Below, piece after piece: positions 14,108 to 24,703 of a stretch of 64,000 nt of DNA. The position numbers and the translations under genes were made by a program. Origin of the DNA: Bradysia coprophila (Eukaryota; Arthropoda; Insecta; Diptera; Sciaridae); assembly GCF_014529535.1 (NCBI RefSeq), contig NW_023503608.1, positions 3,100,001 to 3,164,000 on the forward strand, written 5' to 3'. A model generated the notes under the pieces. It saw only the letters and a list, made by a program, of their open reading frames with translations. It was not told the origin of the DNA and did no database searches. Within the stretch, counting starts at the first letter, position 1. Each line of letters opens with the position of its first letter.

Positions 14108-14340
14108 AAGACTTGAAACAGATTGTTTCTGGATTGATCTGATCTGAAAAAAGTGGATATTAAATCAGTCAACTGAATTTGTTCCGAATCTGATAATTTT
14201 AGATCGGATTTTTCAGATTCAGTTTGAGCTAAAATCTGAAGTGATCTTTTTAACTAAAAATTTTAATTGAAACTTTCCTAAAAATTCAGATTTTAAGATT
14301 TCAGTAAATTCAGTTTAGGCTAAAAAATTTCACATCAGGT
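14108..14340. mobile_element. Degraded copy of the TAAGACTTGGAACAGG MITE family
   Basis: The left end, TAAGACTTGAAACAGAT at about 14108, matches the terminal repeat of the 11333-11649 element with two changes. The interior is again rich in a repeated short motif (here TCAGATTT-like), and a related right end with ATCAGGTCAGACTTT lies near 14340. No target duplication could be read. Confidence 0.55.
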
Positions 14341-14639
14341 CAGACTTTGTGGCCATTCTGTACAAGGAAATTGAAGCCATTTTGATAGCTACAATACTTT
14401 GTAGTAATTCTGTCTATATAAGGAAATCCAGTTGTTTTATTTGCCAAAGTGCCGTGATGTGTGTACAAGGAAAATCCATTTCTTTTGATAGCCACTTTGT
14501 GGAAATTATGTATCAGGAAAATTCAATCGCTTCAACAGCTACAGTGCTTTGTGACCATTATGTCCAAGTAAATCCAGTTGTTTTTCTGTTCACACTTTTG
14601 TTCTGCAGAATAATAATCTACATCAATTAAAAATAAGTT

Positions 14640-14845
14640 ATTTTCATGCTTCGGGCCGAAAATGGGGGGAATTTTTCAAATTTTCTTGGATTTTCGGCTC
14701 TTTGCATGAATATTCACATGTGTACCTGTTTGGGACGGTTGATATAAGGCACTGTCGCATGTAGCCCTCACTTCGTTCGGCCTACAATCCGCGAAATTGC
14801 CTAAAATCAATCGTCCAAAACAGTTACACAAATGACTATTACACT
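14640..14845 (+). repeat. Dispersed repeat family R2, copy 1
   Basis: Matches sequence at 20950-21310 and in part 45940-46050. Landmarks are GGCCGAAAATG near the left, TAGCCCTCACTTCG in the middle and CCTAAAATCAATCGTCCAAA near the right, followed by an ACTATTACA end motif. Parts of the copies are arranged as inverted repeats, so this is probably a foldback-type non-autonomous element. Confidence 0.7.
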
Positions 14846-15295
14846 TCACACGGTCTATTGTTAGAATTTTTTAGAAACCCTGGCACCAATTTTTCATTTC
14901 AAATTTCACCTTCAAAATCACTCTACATTCCAAATTTACATCTTAACACTCAGAATTTCGCACATTAGAAGACTTTCCTCATACGTACTGCTATAGTCCG
15001 TTGCTAAAGCGCAACGATAAAAATACCGAAAATTCTAATTACATTTATATTAAAAATATTTGTTTTAGATCAGTGAAAGTTGCCTGCGGGCTCGTTTGTT
15101 CACCCACGTACGGTCGTTCGAAAAATGGTCAATGGGCATTTCTACGAAAAATATTTTTTTTAATAGTTTGTCACAGCTTGCTAGTGAAGGTGGTCCGCGT
15201 CGGCTGATTGGTTCTATAATGACATCAGTTCACCACCCCCTATCATTTGCGCTCATAACCAATCTCGCAGCAATTGTTTCTATGAACTACGATGT

Positions 15296-15490
15296 GATGG
15301 TGCCTGCGAATAGCATTTTCAATAATACTTTGACTATTCGCCAGCGCCTGCGAATAGCATTTTCAATACTAATTTGACTATTCGCCGGCGCCTGCGAATA
15401 GCATTTTCAATACTAATTTGACTATTCGCCGGTGCCTACGAATAGCATTTTCTAGAATGTAAAGACTATTCACAGGCGCCTGTAAATAGT
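15296..15490. repeat. 44-bp tandem repeat, about four copies
   Basis: Copies of a 44-bp unit containing CGCCTGCGAATAGCATTTTC follow one another from about 15300. The unit junction is palindromic (CTATTCGCC and GGCGCCTGCGAATAG), so each junction can form a hairpin. The last copy is degenerate. A lone related unit lies near 13853. Confidence 0.85.
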
Positions 15491-15887
15491 CACTTCGTTT
15501 AAAAAAACGCTGTAATGCGTCGATGTCCAGCGAAGCGTCGATGCCTCTTAAGTCGCTTTTAAAAAAACATTTTAATTTTCAAAATAAAACTTTAAAATTA
15601 AGACAAGGCGTGCGCCCTAAATCTTTGACCTGATCCCCTTCGATGTTTATCTCCATAGACACAATGTCTCTCGTTAAGAGACACAAAATTTTCTGGGATG
15701 AAGCAACCGTAATAAGAATCGTTAGACAATATTGTGTGGAACATAATTCTATTTACATAATAAATTTTGGTTGTTACGCCGTTTTACATTAATTGAAGTA
15801 TAAAGTTTACAAAAAATAAAAGTGAAAACACGAGAAAAATAAATCGACTTTAAGAATCAAATTGACTTGAAAATCCATGATCACTCT
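15491..15887. other. Gene-free stretch downstream of the dsRBD gene
   Basis: AT-rich sequence, probably partly the 3' untranslated region of the minus-strand gene that ends at 15888. No clear structure seen. Confidence 0.5.
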
Positions 15888-17706
15888 TCAACAACATCCA
15901 CACGAATGACAGCAACAATCACATGAATTATATTCTGAAGATACAGACGACGAGTAATCGTCATCGTCGTACCAATACTCGTCAATTTCGTTCAGTTGTT
16001 TCTTATGATCTCCGCTCCAAACACTTTTCAAAACTGCCCAGGCAGCGTCATTTTTCGCTTCACTTATACTTTCTCCTTCGCCAAAGTAGTCAATACCATC
16101 GATCTGATGGAGAAATTTAACGTACGTTAACTACAGGAATAGGGCCGTTAATTTAACAATGCTACACCTACATTCACATGAACTTCACATTTATCTTCTC
16201 CATCAGTGTCATCAGTGCTAAGGGTACGGTACAGTAAATTACCGTACATCTCACTGAGTTTTTTGAACGCATTTTTGTATAATGTTTGTGTGCTTCTCTC
16301 ATGGTCACCGGACTCAAAAGCAGCTAGCACCTTCGTTGCACACACATTGTTTGCTTTCGATTGCGTTTCACCTCTTCCAAAGTATTTGACAAAGTCCACC
16401 TGAGCAAACCGAAACGAAAAAAAAAATCATGAAAGATCCTCTACGAATTGATGTGTGAAGGTGTATGTCTGTGCAAATCAATATTTATTCTACCTGAACA
16501 GACACGTCAAATAATCCCTTATTCTTTCGGATCGACTGAAAAATGAGTCCTCTTCGTTTTTCTTTCAGCAAATAAAATGCATTCCGATTTTCGCCAATTT
16601 TCTTGTCGGTGTTCAGATTCAGTAAGGCGCTAGCTGCGGCTTGATTTTTTGCGGTCTCTAACGAAAATCCATATCCGAAATGCAAGTCATCGTCGACCTT
16701 TGGCAGAGAAAGTTGAATAATTTAAGCAAGGAGATTTAGTGTGCATCGAGTGAGAGTTTTTCGAATTAAGTTTAGCAGAGACGAAGGGTGTCACCAACGG
16801 TATATTAATTTTAGTTCCATCAGTATCTGCTTTTGATCGAAGCTGAATCAACAAATTGATTCAAATAAGTTCTAGGTACTTTCTGTGATATTTTTCTTCA
16901 AGATAATTTCTGAAAAGTTTTTACAGAACATTCTTCCAATTGTAGCTATTCAGTAGGTAACTTTTTTAAACTCCTTGAATTTTCACTGACGGTGATTCAG
17001 TGAGTTAGAACGAGCTCGGTGCTATGAGTGCGAATCACCGGAGGTCTCAATTCTGTTAAACCGTTTAAAAAGAATAGGAATTGCATGGTTGTCAGTGCTT
17101 TAGGTCACCTGGATGACGAGAGACAACGCACTCCTTCAAACATGAGCATTACTCTAAATAGGGTACTGAAACTTGACAGTGTGTCATATAACACTATGAT
17201 CACTTTTGCTTGAAATGCGTTGCGTGGTATCAAAGCAGAACGTTGTGGGTCTCCATCACCTATTCATAGTTCAATATCAGGGAAGACACGCATACAAGAA
17301 CAATTTTTGTCGAGTGTTCCTGAAGAGCCCAGCGGTTATTGGGACCAGGGAAGTAGTGTTTCATCATACTCTGAATATTGAGCCCAATCGAACCCATTAT
17401 ATCACCACCACTGAAAAAATATGGCGTTACATATTGTACAGCCAAATGTTTTCTTTTCTTGTAGAAAACCAAATGGGTAATAATTTGAGACCCTACTTTC
17501 GTAGTATGCAACAAATAAATAGAACATCCCACTCGAACAACTATACTACGTTGTTCACAAGGGTTCAATTCAATTCAATTCATAATAAGCAAGTAACTTA
17601 CGGCGACAGTTACTGTAAATCGACCATTTGACTGTTCCAAGCATTTGTAAGTCACCGATCCTTTCAGATTCTCCAATTTAGAACAGAAATTCGAGTTATC
17701 ATTCAT
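15888..17706 (-). CDS. Protein with three dsRNA-binding-type domains and Cys-rich tail
   Basis: Exons, in coding order: 17706-17602, 16697-16494, 16399-16172, 16103-15888; all introns are phase 0 and the joined frame gives 250 residues. Three full dsRBD folds can be read at about residues 8-66, 73-131 and 145-208, each with the strand pattern (FTVTV, FDVSV, CEVHV), an FGxG turn (FGYGFS, FGRGET, FGEGES) and the helix AK..A(A/C)..L. The basic KKxAK element that contacts RNA in good binders is reduced to a single Lys or less in all three (ETAKNQAA, SKANNVCA, SEAKNDAA), so they may act in protein contacts. The C-terminus is acidic then Cys/His-rich (CDCCCHSCGCC). Similar domain counts occur in Dicer partners (Loquacious type), but no orthology is claimed. 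An upstream acceptor (TTTTTTAG, about 17729) suggests a 5' leader exon or a few more N-terminal residues. Confidence 0.87.
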
Positions 17707-19103
17707 AGTTTGAGGACAAAACAATCTAAAAAATTAAGAGAAAACAAGCTTATTAGAACTTTTCTTAGAATATTCCTGTATAACTGCAACTCGGGAAGTG
17801 TCGGTGAAAAAATCGATTTATCACTGATCTAAAATCAGTCCGACACAACCACACAACAAAATCGATTCAAAAAAAATATAATTAGTCGCGCATCATGAGT
17901 AGATGAAATCAACAAAATTAATTTAAAATATTGTATAAAAAGCCGGGGGGATGGTAGAGTTACCAATTTACAAGGTTCCACACAAGTAATTTATTGACGT
18001 GTCCGAAAAATGGATCTGATGCACAAAAATATGGACCGTGACGTATGACTTGCACGAAATGATTAAATGTTCAGTGTTGAGCTCACATCACACTATCAAA
18101 TATCGATTTATGAGACCATAGCTAATAGTAAAATAGCCTTGCATGTTGAAATGTGGTGACTCTAGGAGTGACCTCTCGTGAGCTAAAGTTACAAAAAAAA
18201 CATTCTGTTTTATTAAGATTTCCGTTGCTTTAATTTTAAGTTTCTTAATTTGTTAGTTTCGTAAAAAATATTTTTAATCAAGAGAATACTAGCAGACCTC
18301 CGTACTAATTTTGGTCATTGATGTAGAAAAAATTAGAAGCGTAGATATGACCCAGTTAGATACAGTTTCAATCCAAAACTGCTACTTCAAAAAATCATCC
18401 AAAATCTTTTACTTCAATTTTTTAACATTTTAACAAAATAAAGGACCACATAAAATTTGTGTCAACTGTCGAGACAGATCATTTCAATATCATACATATA
18501 GTCAAACCATTAACCTGTCACGTGTCACATACTGTAATGACAAGCTCTCTTGTCATTTATATGGTAAAATGCATGTTTAAAAAAATTGAAGTACAAGATT
18601 TGAAATCAGCAGATTACAAATATTTTGATCGATGGAAGTAATAGACCCGATAATAATACTGGTCATATACTTGCCGCCTGTAGTAGGTTAAGGCATCAGT
18701 CTAAAAATACCAAGAAATATTTCTTTGAATTCAAACGATTGCCAGTGAATCATCAAATCAACGCAATGTAATAAGCTTTGATTCAGTCCTTAACCTTTTA
18801 CAAATAGTAAAGAATCGTTTGTTTGATGCAAATTAAAATAGTTTCCTCTGCCAATCCTTAATAATTAAATTCTGATACTTGAGAGAACGGTCGACAGAAA
18901 TCATAGCGAATTCTTGTGTTCTTGGCTTAAACTCTCGACGGCGCAGCATCGATCTTTAAAAGTGCTCATATTTTGCATGGTGTTCCGTCATGCTTTTGAG
19001 GTGAGTACGTCAATTGTACAATCAGCCCGTATCAGTGTGGATAAACGTTTCTTCGTCAGGACATTCGTATTTAAGAAATTTGTGTATTTGTCAAATATAT
19101 ACA
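17707..19103. other. Gene-free stretch between divergent genes
   Basis: Spacer between the minus-strand dsRBD gene and the plus-strand paralogue A. It must contain both promoters. No clear core promoter motif was recognised. A copy of the motif complementary to ATGAAGTAAAAGATT lies at about 18403. Confidence 0.5.
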
Positions 19104-19990
19104 ATGGAATCTGACCAGAATCAAGTACATTTAACGACTCCAGTATCTTGCAATGACAAAGAATTGAATTGTGTAAGTACACGTAAACTGGAAAATAAAG
19201 TTTTTGAAACACGTGTAGTTGAATGCACGACCATGGTTTTGAATTCAACAATAAACTTTTCGTAGTTGTGAACAGCTACATTTTGCTATTATTTCGCTTC
19301 ACTGACGGTAAGACAAGAGTTTGTCATTTGTCCAATTATCGAATCTTTTATTTTTTCCGATCTAAGAATTCAAACATGATCGCTTATACTTCGCCGTCTG
19401 CGAGTCAGCGAAAGAATCGCCAAACTTTCATTTTTGTTAAAACCTTTCTAATCGTTCTTCAGGTCTCAAGTCCATTAAATCATGATGCTAAATCGCCGAC
19501 GATGCTTGAGAACATGTCTGATATGGAAGGTAAAATGATTGTTGACTCCAAAAATTCAAATTAGTCCATTGTGTAAATTAGGCTATCATGTACAGATGAT
19601 GGGTCGCTTAACGTAATTCTTCGACGAGAAGATGCAACTGAGTCAAAAATGGATGAGATGATGGACAAGCTCCTGGAAATTCTCGATGAAACGATTACCA
19701 TTTTAGATGCAGACGTCGATGAAGATGACAACAGTGGTTATTACGTTTTATCTGACCCGAAGGGTCAAAATGAGACAGTTGCCTTGGGTGATGCTATCAT
19801 TGCAAAAGAGAATTCCCAAAATAATCATACCGTTGGTTGTCAAACAGAAGCTGAAGGTGAAAATATTACCTCTGCCGTCTCGAAGAATCAGAATGATGGG
19901 ACAAGTTGTGAATTGAATGAATTAACCGAGTCACTCATGATTGTCCTGATGTTGTTTAGTTTATATTTTCTACTATCCTCGATGGTTTAA
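19104..19990 (+). CDS. Small acidic protein, paralogue A, with hydrophobic C-terminal tail
   Basis: Exons 19104-19172, 19463-19529 and 19596-19990 join with phase 0 then phase 1 introns to 176 residues. I do not recognise the family. Exon 1 ends in LNC before GTAAGT; exon 3 carries a helical segment starting MDEMMDKLLEILDETITILD, then a long acidic, Asn/Ser-rich stretch, and finishes with about 19 hydrophobic residues (SLMIVLMLFSLYFLLSSMV) at the very end, as in tail-anchored membrane proteins. The gene at 22822-23607 has the same exon number, intron phases and aligned segments, which makes both models more credible. A poly(A) signal lies at 20072. Confidence 0.72.
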
Positions 19991-20071
19991 CGATGTACAT
20001 TTTATGTTGAGTATATTAAGTGAAATATTGTAGGTGGTATTGGATTATTGATGATTGTTACAGAATAGTGG

Positions 20072-20077
20072 AATAAA
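20072..20077 (+). terminator. AATAAA polyadenylation signal of paralogue A
   Basis: Canonical hexamer 82 nt after the stop codon of the small acidic gene. Confidence 0.6.
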
Positions 20078-20425
20078 AGTTTGGTATTTTACCATAGTTC
20101 TTGCATACTCCGGTGACGTTTTTCTTTCATTTGTCGTAGCGTTAACCAAACCGTCCACATCACACAGTTTATAATCAGTTCAGTTATCGTACATAATCTT
20201 TAAAAACAACTGAATCCCAACTGATCTAAGTCGAATCAAAGGCATTATTCCAAATATTCACTTTCAACCTTTTAAAAACGACAAGCGTATCACATCATAA
20301 TCATGTTACTCCATTTTCGTGAAATATCTCCTTATATTCAATATTTTCACTAAATATATCAGCTTGTCATCATATTTGGATTCTAAGAATTCAAAAAGAA
20401 TTTTGTGTCCTAAGTAACTTTAACT

Positions 20426-20735
20426 AAGGCTCGGTAAAGGTCAATCGTAGTCAAAAATCAGTCAAAGTCATGTCACGTTATTTTCAATGATGTTCTTTCT
20501 CTGGAACCTGCAATCCCATACCTGGGTTTACTGCAATCTGTAGGGAAGTTTCAGGTAGCTTGAAATTTTCAGATACGACCTGATCCTAAGTACGACATAT
20601 AAGACCGATAATATGGAAGAAAATTTAAAAAAAGAATATCTGAGGCCTGTCTTATACATTCAAAAGTTTCATGTCAATTCTGGTCAAGTTTCTATTAGAC
20701 TGGCGTCTTAATGGGCTCTGACCTGTTAGTCGATC
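20426..20735. mobile_element. Probable third copy of the TAAGACTTGGAACAGG MITE family
   Basis: The left end TAAGGCTCGGTAAAGGTCA resembles the left end of the 11333-11649 element. The interior again repeats ACCTG/CAGGT-type motifs and a related end (CTGACCTGTT) lies near 20730. Boundaries are approximate and no target duplication was found. Confidence 0.5.
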
Positions 20736-20949
20736 TAATCCTGTGAGTCTAAATGTTCCGATCTATTTTAAAAATATTGTTCAGCTACTCAAAACCTAAA
20801 GACTTGCTGCTCAGAAAAAGATCTTCAATCAGAAATTTGTTTAAATTGTTATTGTCTACTGCGACTCTTAAATTTCTTCCAAATATTCCACCCACAACTC
20901 GGTGCTCAATGCTGTGGGTAACACCTAAAATTAAATTTCCTTAAATCAA

Positions 20950-21380
20950 ACGTCCCAAACAGGTATACATGTGAATTTCCATGCAAAGGGCAGAAAACCC
21001 GAGAAAATTTGAAAAATTGCCCTCATTTTCGGCCCCGAAGCATGAAATTTTTTATTTAATCAACTCTTGTTTTTCTCATGGGGCGAGTTGATTTTTTTTC
21101 TCTTTGTAGCTGTCATTTTGTGAAAAATTGTGAAACAAATTGATGTGTTGCTTCGTGTATAAAAACGGTTATTCACGCCACGCACGGATGAAATAGTTAT
21201 TTGTGTATCTGTTTTGGACGATTGTTTTTAGGCAATTTCGCTTGTTGTAGCCCGAACGAAGTGAGGGCTACATGCGAAAGTGCCTAAAATCAATCGTCCA
21301 AAACAGATACTCAAAAAATTTTTCATGTAAGGGGTCGAAAACCTGAGAAAAATATCGAAACTCCCTCATTTTCGGCCCTG
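20950..21380. repeat. Dispersed repeat family R2, copy 2, palindromic
   Basis: Contains two inverted arms, around 21197-21230 (GTATCTGTTTTGGACGATTG onward) and 21275-21310 (its complement), plus the GGCCGAAAATG-type block in both orientations at about 20990-21040 and 21330-21380. Matches 14640-14845. No coding capacity. Confidence 0.75.
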
Positions 21381-21397
21381 ACACATGAAATAGTTAT

Positions 21398-21492
21398 TTG
21401 TATGCTTGCTAAGAGGACCAAAAGTAAAGCTGTCAATTCGTGGGGCGAATTCTTTACTTTCTTTACTTTCGGTCCTCTTAGCAAGCATACAA
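21398..21492. repeat. 95-bp inverted repeat
   Basis: Arms begin TGTATGCTTGCTAAGAGGACC and end in its complement, enclosing a short loop. It lies directly beside the R2 copy and shares the neighbouring ATAGTTATTTGT end motif. Confidence 0.75.
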
Positions 21493-21656
21493 AACTTAAT
21501 ACGTAACTCTTTCGGCCTACTCAATCCATACGTAAATAACTATTACATAACAAGTGATAAAAAGCTGAAAAGTAGAGTTTTCGTGTGAATTTTGTTGATC
21601 CGAGGTCAATTAACACATGAAAACGATTCTTTTCAACTTTTATACCGAGTTATATT

Positions 21657-21835
21657 ATAGATATTACACACTCGTCACGAAGAAGTCGATTCTTGCCGAG
21701 ACTGATAGTGACAAGTGTGTACTCTGTTTTATTACATAAGTGAAAACGAGACAACAATTCAGACCGGAAGTGTAATTTTTGAATTATTCTTCTAGTTAAG
21801 TAATTTTGATATCCGAACACCGCGCGTATGTGATA
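21657..21835 (+). repeat. Dispersed repeat family R1, copy 2
   Basis: Matches 10196-10430 (reverse) and 51600-51768 (same orientation), ending with CCGAACACCGCGCGTATGTG. Confidence 0.8.
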
Positions 21836-21854
21836 ATGGATTTTACCTGCTTTT

Positions 21855-22040
21855 GAAACCTAAACCAAATTTCTTGTTTTCCCTAGGTGTGCAATAAGCC
21901 AATTTCGACCCTAGGGAAAACAAAAGCATGTAAAATTATGTGTTCCCCTTGGGGAAGAATAGGAAATTCCTACTTTCGCTATTGTAGGAATTTCCTATTT
22001 TCTCCACTTGATAAACAAATAACTATTACATGTGTGCGCT
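21855..22040. repeat. Pair of short inverted repeats
   Basis: One inverted pair is built on TTTTCCCTAGG at about 21877 and 21910; a second on TAGGAAATTCCTA at about 21958 and 21987. They are followed by AATAACTATTACATG, the end motif seen in neighbouring palindromic elements. Confidence 0.65.
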
Positions 22041-22367
22041 ATGATCAACAATACTTTTTCCCTTCAATTGGTCATGATTTTTGTTGTCGATACTCTTCAT
22101 TTATTCCTTCCATCTCAAATTCATTTACATGACAGCACGCGACAAAGTACACTTTGCATCACTGTTTGTTACTGTGAAAAAGTGCTTACCGGCCCCAAGC
22201 ATGTAATAGTATGTTACTTACCAATGGGGCAAATGGTGGAGATGGTATTTCTTGTGTGAAATCTAACGATCGAAGCGTAGCCGAATTTTATACAAAAACT
22301 TTAGGTAAAGTTTTGGTTCCGTGAAATAATGTTAATTTTACCTCATGTTTTTGAATAAAATATAAAA

Positions 22368-22470
22368 CGTACCTGCGGGAAAATTTGCTTACTCACTCTG
22401 GAGATGATATCCCTCGCCTTCGGCTTCCCATCGTCAGTAAGCAAATTTTCCTGCAACTTTGCAGGTACGT
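22368..22470. repeat. 103-bp inverted repeat
   Basis: Arms ACGTACCTGC...AAAATTTGCTTAC and the complement GTAAGCAAATTTTC...GCAGGTACGT enclose about 40 bases. Confidence 0.75.
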
Positions 22471-22821
22471 ACCTTCCCGCATAATTCACTTAGTTAACCT
22501 CTTTCATAGACATTATATCAGATTATGATCGTTATCGAATTTGCCACTTGATTTGATCTAATAGACTCTCATCAGTCTCTGATAATAACCTATGCGATAT
22601 TCAAATTACCTTCAGAACATGGCTACGAAATTTCGACGGTTGTGTTGTGTAAAATGTTACGCGCCTTTTGATAGAAGCAAATCATTTCGGTTCATTCTTT
22701 TGTTCACAATTTCTTTTCAAAAGTTAATTATTGTCCCATGAGCATTATACGTCAACGGAAAAATATTATAATTGTAAAATCAAATTTTTATTTTTGTACA
22801 TTGTTTATTTTTGTATACCAA

Positions 22822-23607
22822 ATGGAAAACGAGAAAATTCCGCTAAATCCCGTTGTTTTCCAGAAATTGGATTGTGTAAGTAGAATGCGATCAAGAAAAT
22901 TTTGTCTAACATGAACATCAAGCGTCGGTCAACCACAGTGTCACATCGCGCTAATATGTTCTGATAACAATGGCTGCGCCTTCAGGATTATTATTCAATA
23001 AACGTAAAAAACGTCCTAATCAAGCAAAAATTCAATTTTTGTCGTCTTCGTCATTTTTACCATTATTTCATTCGAAGACTTTCATCATTTTTCATTTTTT
23101 ATAGTATTTCGTATTTTTTTTTGTCTCTTGTGCTGTTGATGTCGTCATCGTCCTCTTTCAATTTTCGTTAAAAAAAACCACAAAATATTTACAGGGACCA
23201 GAATCGCCGATACAGCTTCCGACATTAGCAATTGATTTTAACGAGATGCAAAATGAAAGTGAAAACGAAATTGATTTCCTATTGGCTGACGGCGAAGGTA
23301 TTACAAACTTACACACAAATCAATGAACAGTTAATCTTGAGTCTCAAAACTTTACTTTCATGCTGCTCGAATAGGCAATCACACTGTACATGATGTGGCC
23401 GAATTTCATGCAGTGATGGATTCTATCTTGGAAAATCTGGATATTTTGATTCATATCGTCGAAGATGCTGGTCCACAAGATGTCGACCTATCTGTCTCGA
23501 ACGATACGGATCTCAGTGGAAAATTGTCTGAACAGCATAACGTAGCCGATGATAGTGGCCTGTGTAATAGTCTAAGCGACGAGTTTATTAAATTGATTGA
23601 TTCATAA
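22822..23607 (+). CDS. Small acidic protein, paralogue B, without membrane tail
   Basis: Exons 22822-22875, 23195-23297 and 23375-23607 join with phase 0 and phase 1 introns to 129 residues. Family unknown. It mirrors paralogue A: exon 1 ends LDC before GTAAGT, exon 3 has the helical segment MDSILENLDILIHIVED at the place of MDKLLEILDETITILD in A, then an acidic Ser/Asp stretch. It stops at SLSDEFIKLIDS, where A continues into its hydrophobic tail, so B should be soluble. The pair lies 2.8 kb apart on the same strand and fits tandem duplication. A poly(A) signal is at 23865. Confidence 0.7.
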
Positions 23608-23864
23608 ATTTAAACGTTACACGACAGGAGAACATTGGGTTGCGGGATCTATGAGTGAAAATTGTTTTTTTATCGAATTTTATTTTTTTTCGCTGTTTAT
23701 CAAAATCTGAATATCTATTATTGTTAAGAATGTGTTCTCACTCTTTTTTTTCTTGAAAACTATCGTCAAAAATTAATTAAACTAAATTTTTTGTTTATCA
23801 AATTGGCAAACGAGACACAGAATGAATTTCGAACCAAAATCAGTATAACGTTAGGGACTAAAGG

Positions 23865-23870
23865 AATAAA
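23865..23870 (+). terminator. AATAAA polyadenylation signal of paralogue B
   Basis: Canonical hexamer about 258 nt after the stop codon. Confidence 0.45.
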
Positions 23871-24504
23871 AAAAATATTTTTTACAAAAATTGAAAGAAG
23901 AAATTATTTATCACTTTTAAACTAATAACTTTGGTGGTTTTCGTAAAATAAAAGTCAGCATAAATGGACTACAATGTTTGTTGTTTTATCGGTTGGGTGG
24001 TCATCGACTATCTGTAATTTTCGACAAAACGAACTTTTGCTATGAAACTGAAAGTTCAAGCACTTGAGACACATATATTAAGTATATTGCCTGGAACCTG
24101 ATGAAACGGATAACTCAATTTTGGCTAAACCATAGCACTGTCTATTAGAGTGCTATGGCTAAACTGATTCGTACGACAAATATCTGATTCCTAATTGGCG
24201 TTGCTACTTTTCAATTTCAATGATCAATTTTTTGGAGCGATTTTTCCTATTTAAATGGATGAAGACATCATGATGGAAAATTTCTCTCCACTCTACTATT
24301 GAGATTTTATTACCCTATAAAGCTTTTTATTGAGACATCATCGACTGACCTCTTGTGAATATGAAGAAGTTTATTAATTTTTCGTGAAATCTACAAAGAA
24401 CTTAAGACGAATCTACACTAGGCTGAATTGTAGACTACATTTCGGGGCAAAGTTATTATTATTTTGATGATAATTTTGGACTCGCATCCTTTTTCGAAAA
24501 AGTG

Positions 24505-24703
24505 CGACCATCGTTTGGTGTTAAAATGTGTTAGTTTTCAGCAAAAGTTTAAATTTTTGTGGTGATGCGACCTAAATCCGAGAAAACTCAAAATATGTGT
24601 CAATTTTCGTGAAATATTGAGTTTTATCAGACTGAGATTACATCACCACAATCATTTAAATTTTTACTGAAAGCTAACACATTTTAACACCAAACGATGG
24701 TCG
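24505..24703. mobile_element. 199-bp palindromic element with possible 4-bp duplication
   Basis: Arms start CGACCATCGTTTGGTGTTAA and end in the complement; each arm is about 60 bp. The flanks are AGTG at 24501-24504 and AGTG at 24704-24707, a possible 4-bp target duplication. No coding capacity. Confidence 0.75.

Noticed and set aside
19223-19564. 113-residue open frame overlapping paralogue A
   Set aside because: It reads through an intron into exon 2; the spliced model matches the exon structure of paralogue B and is preferred.
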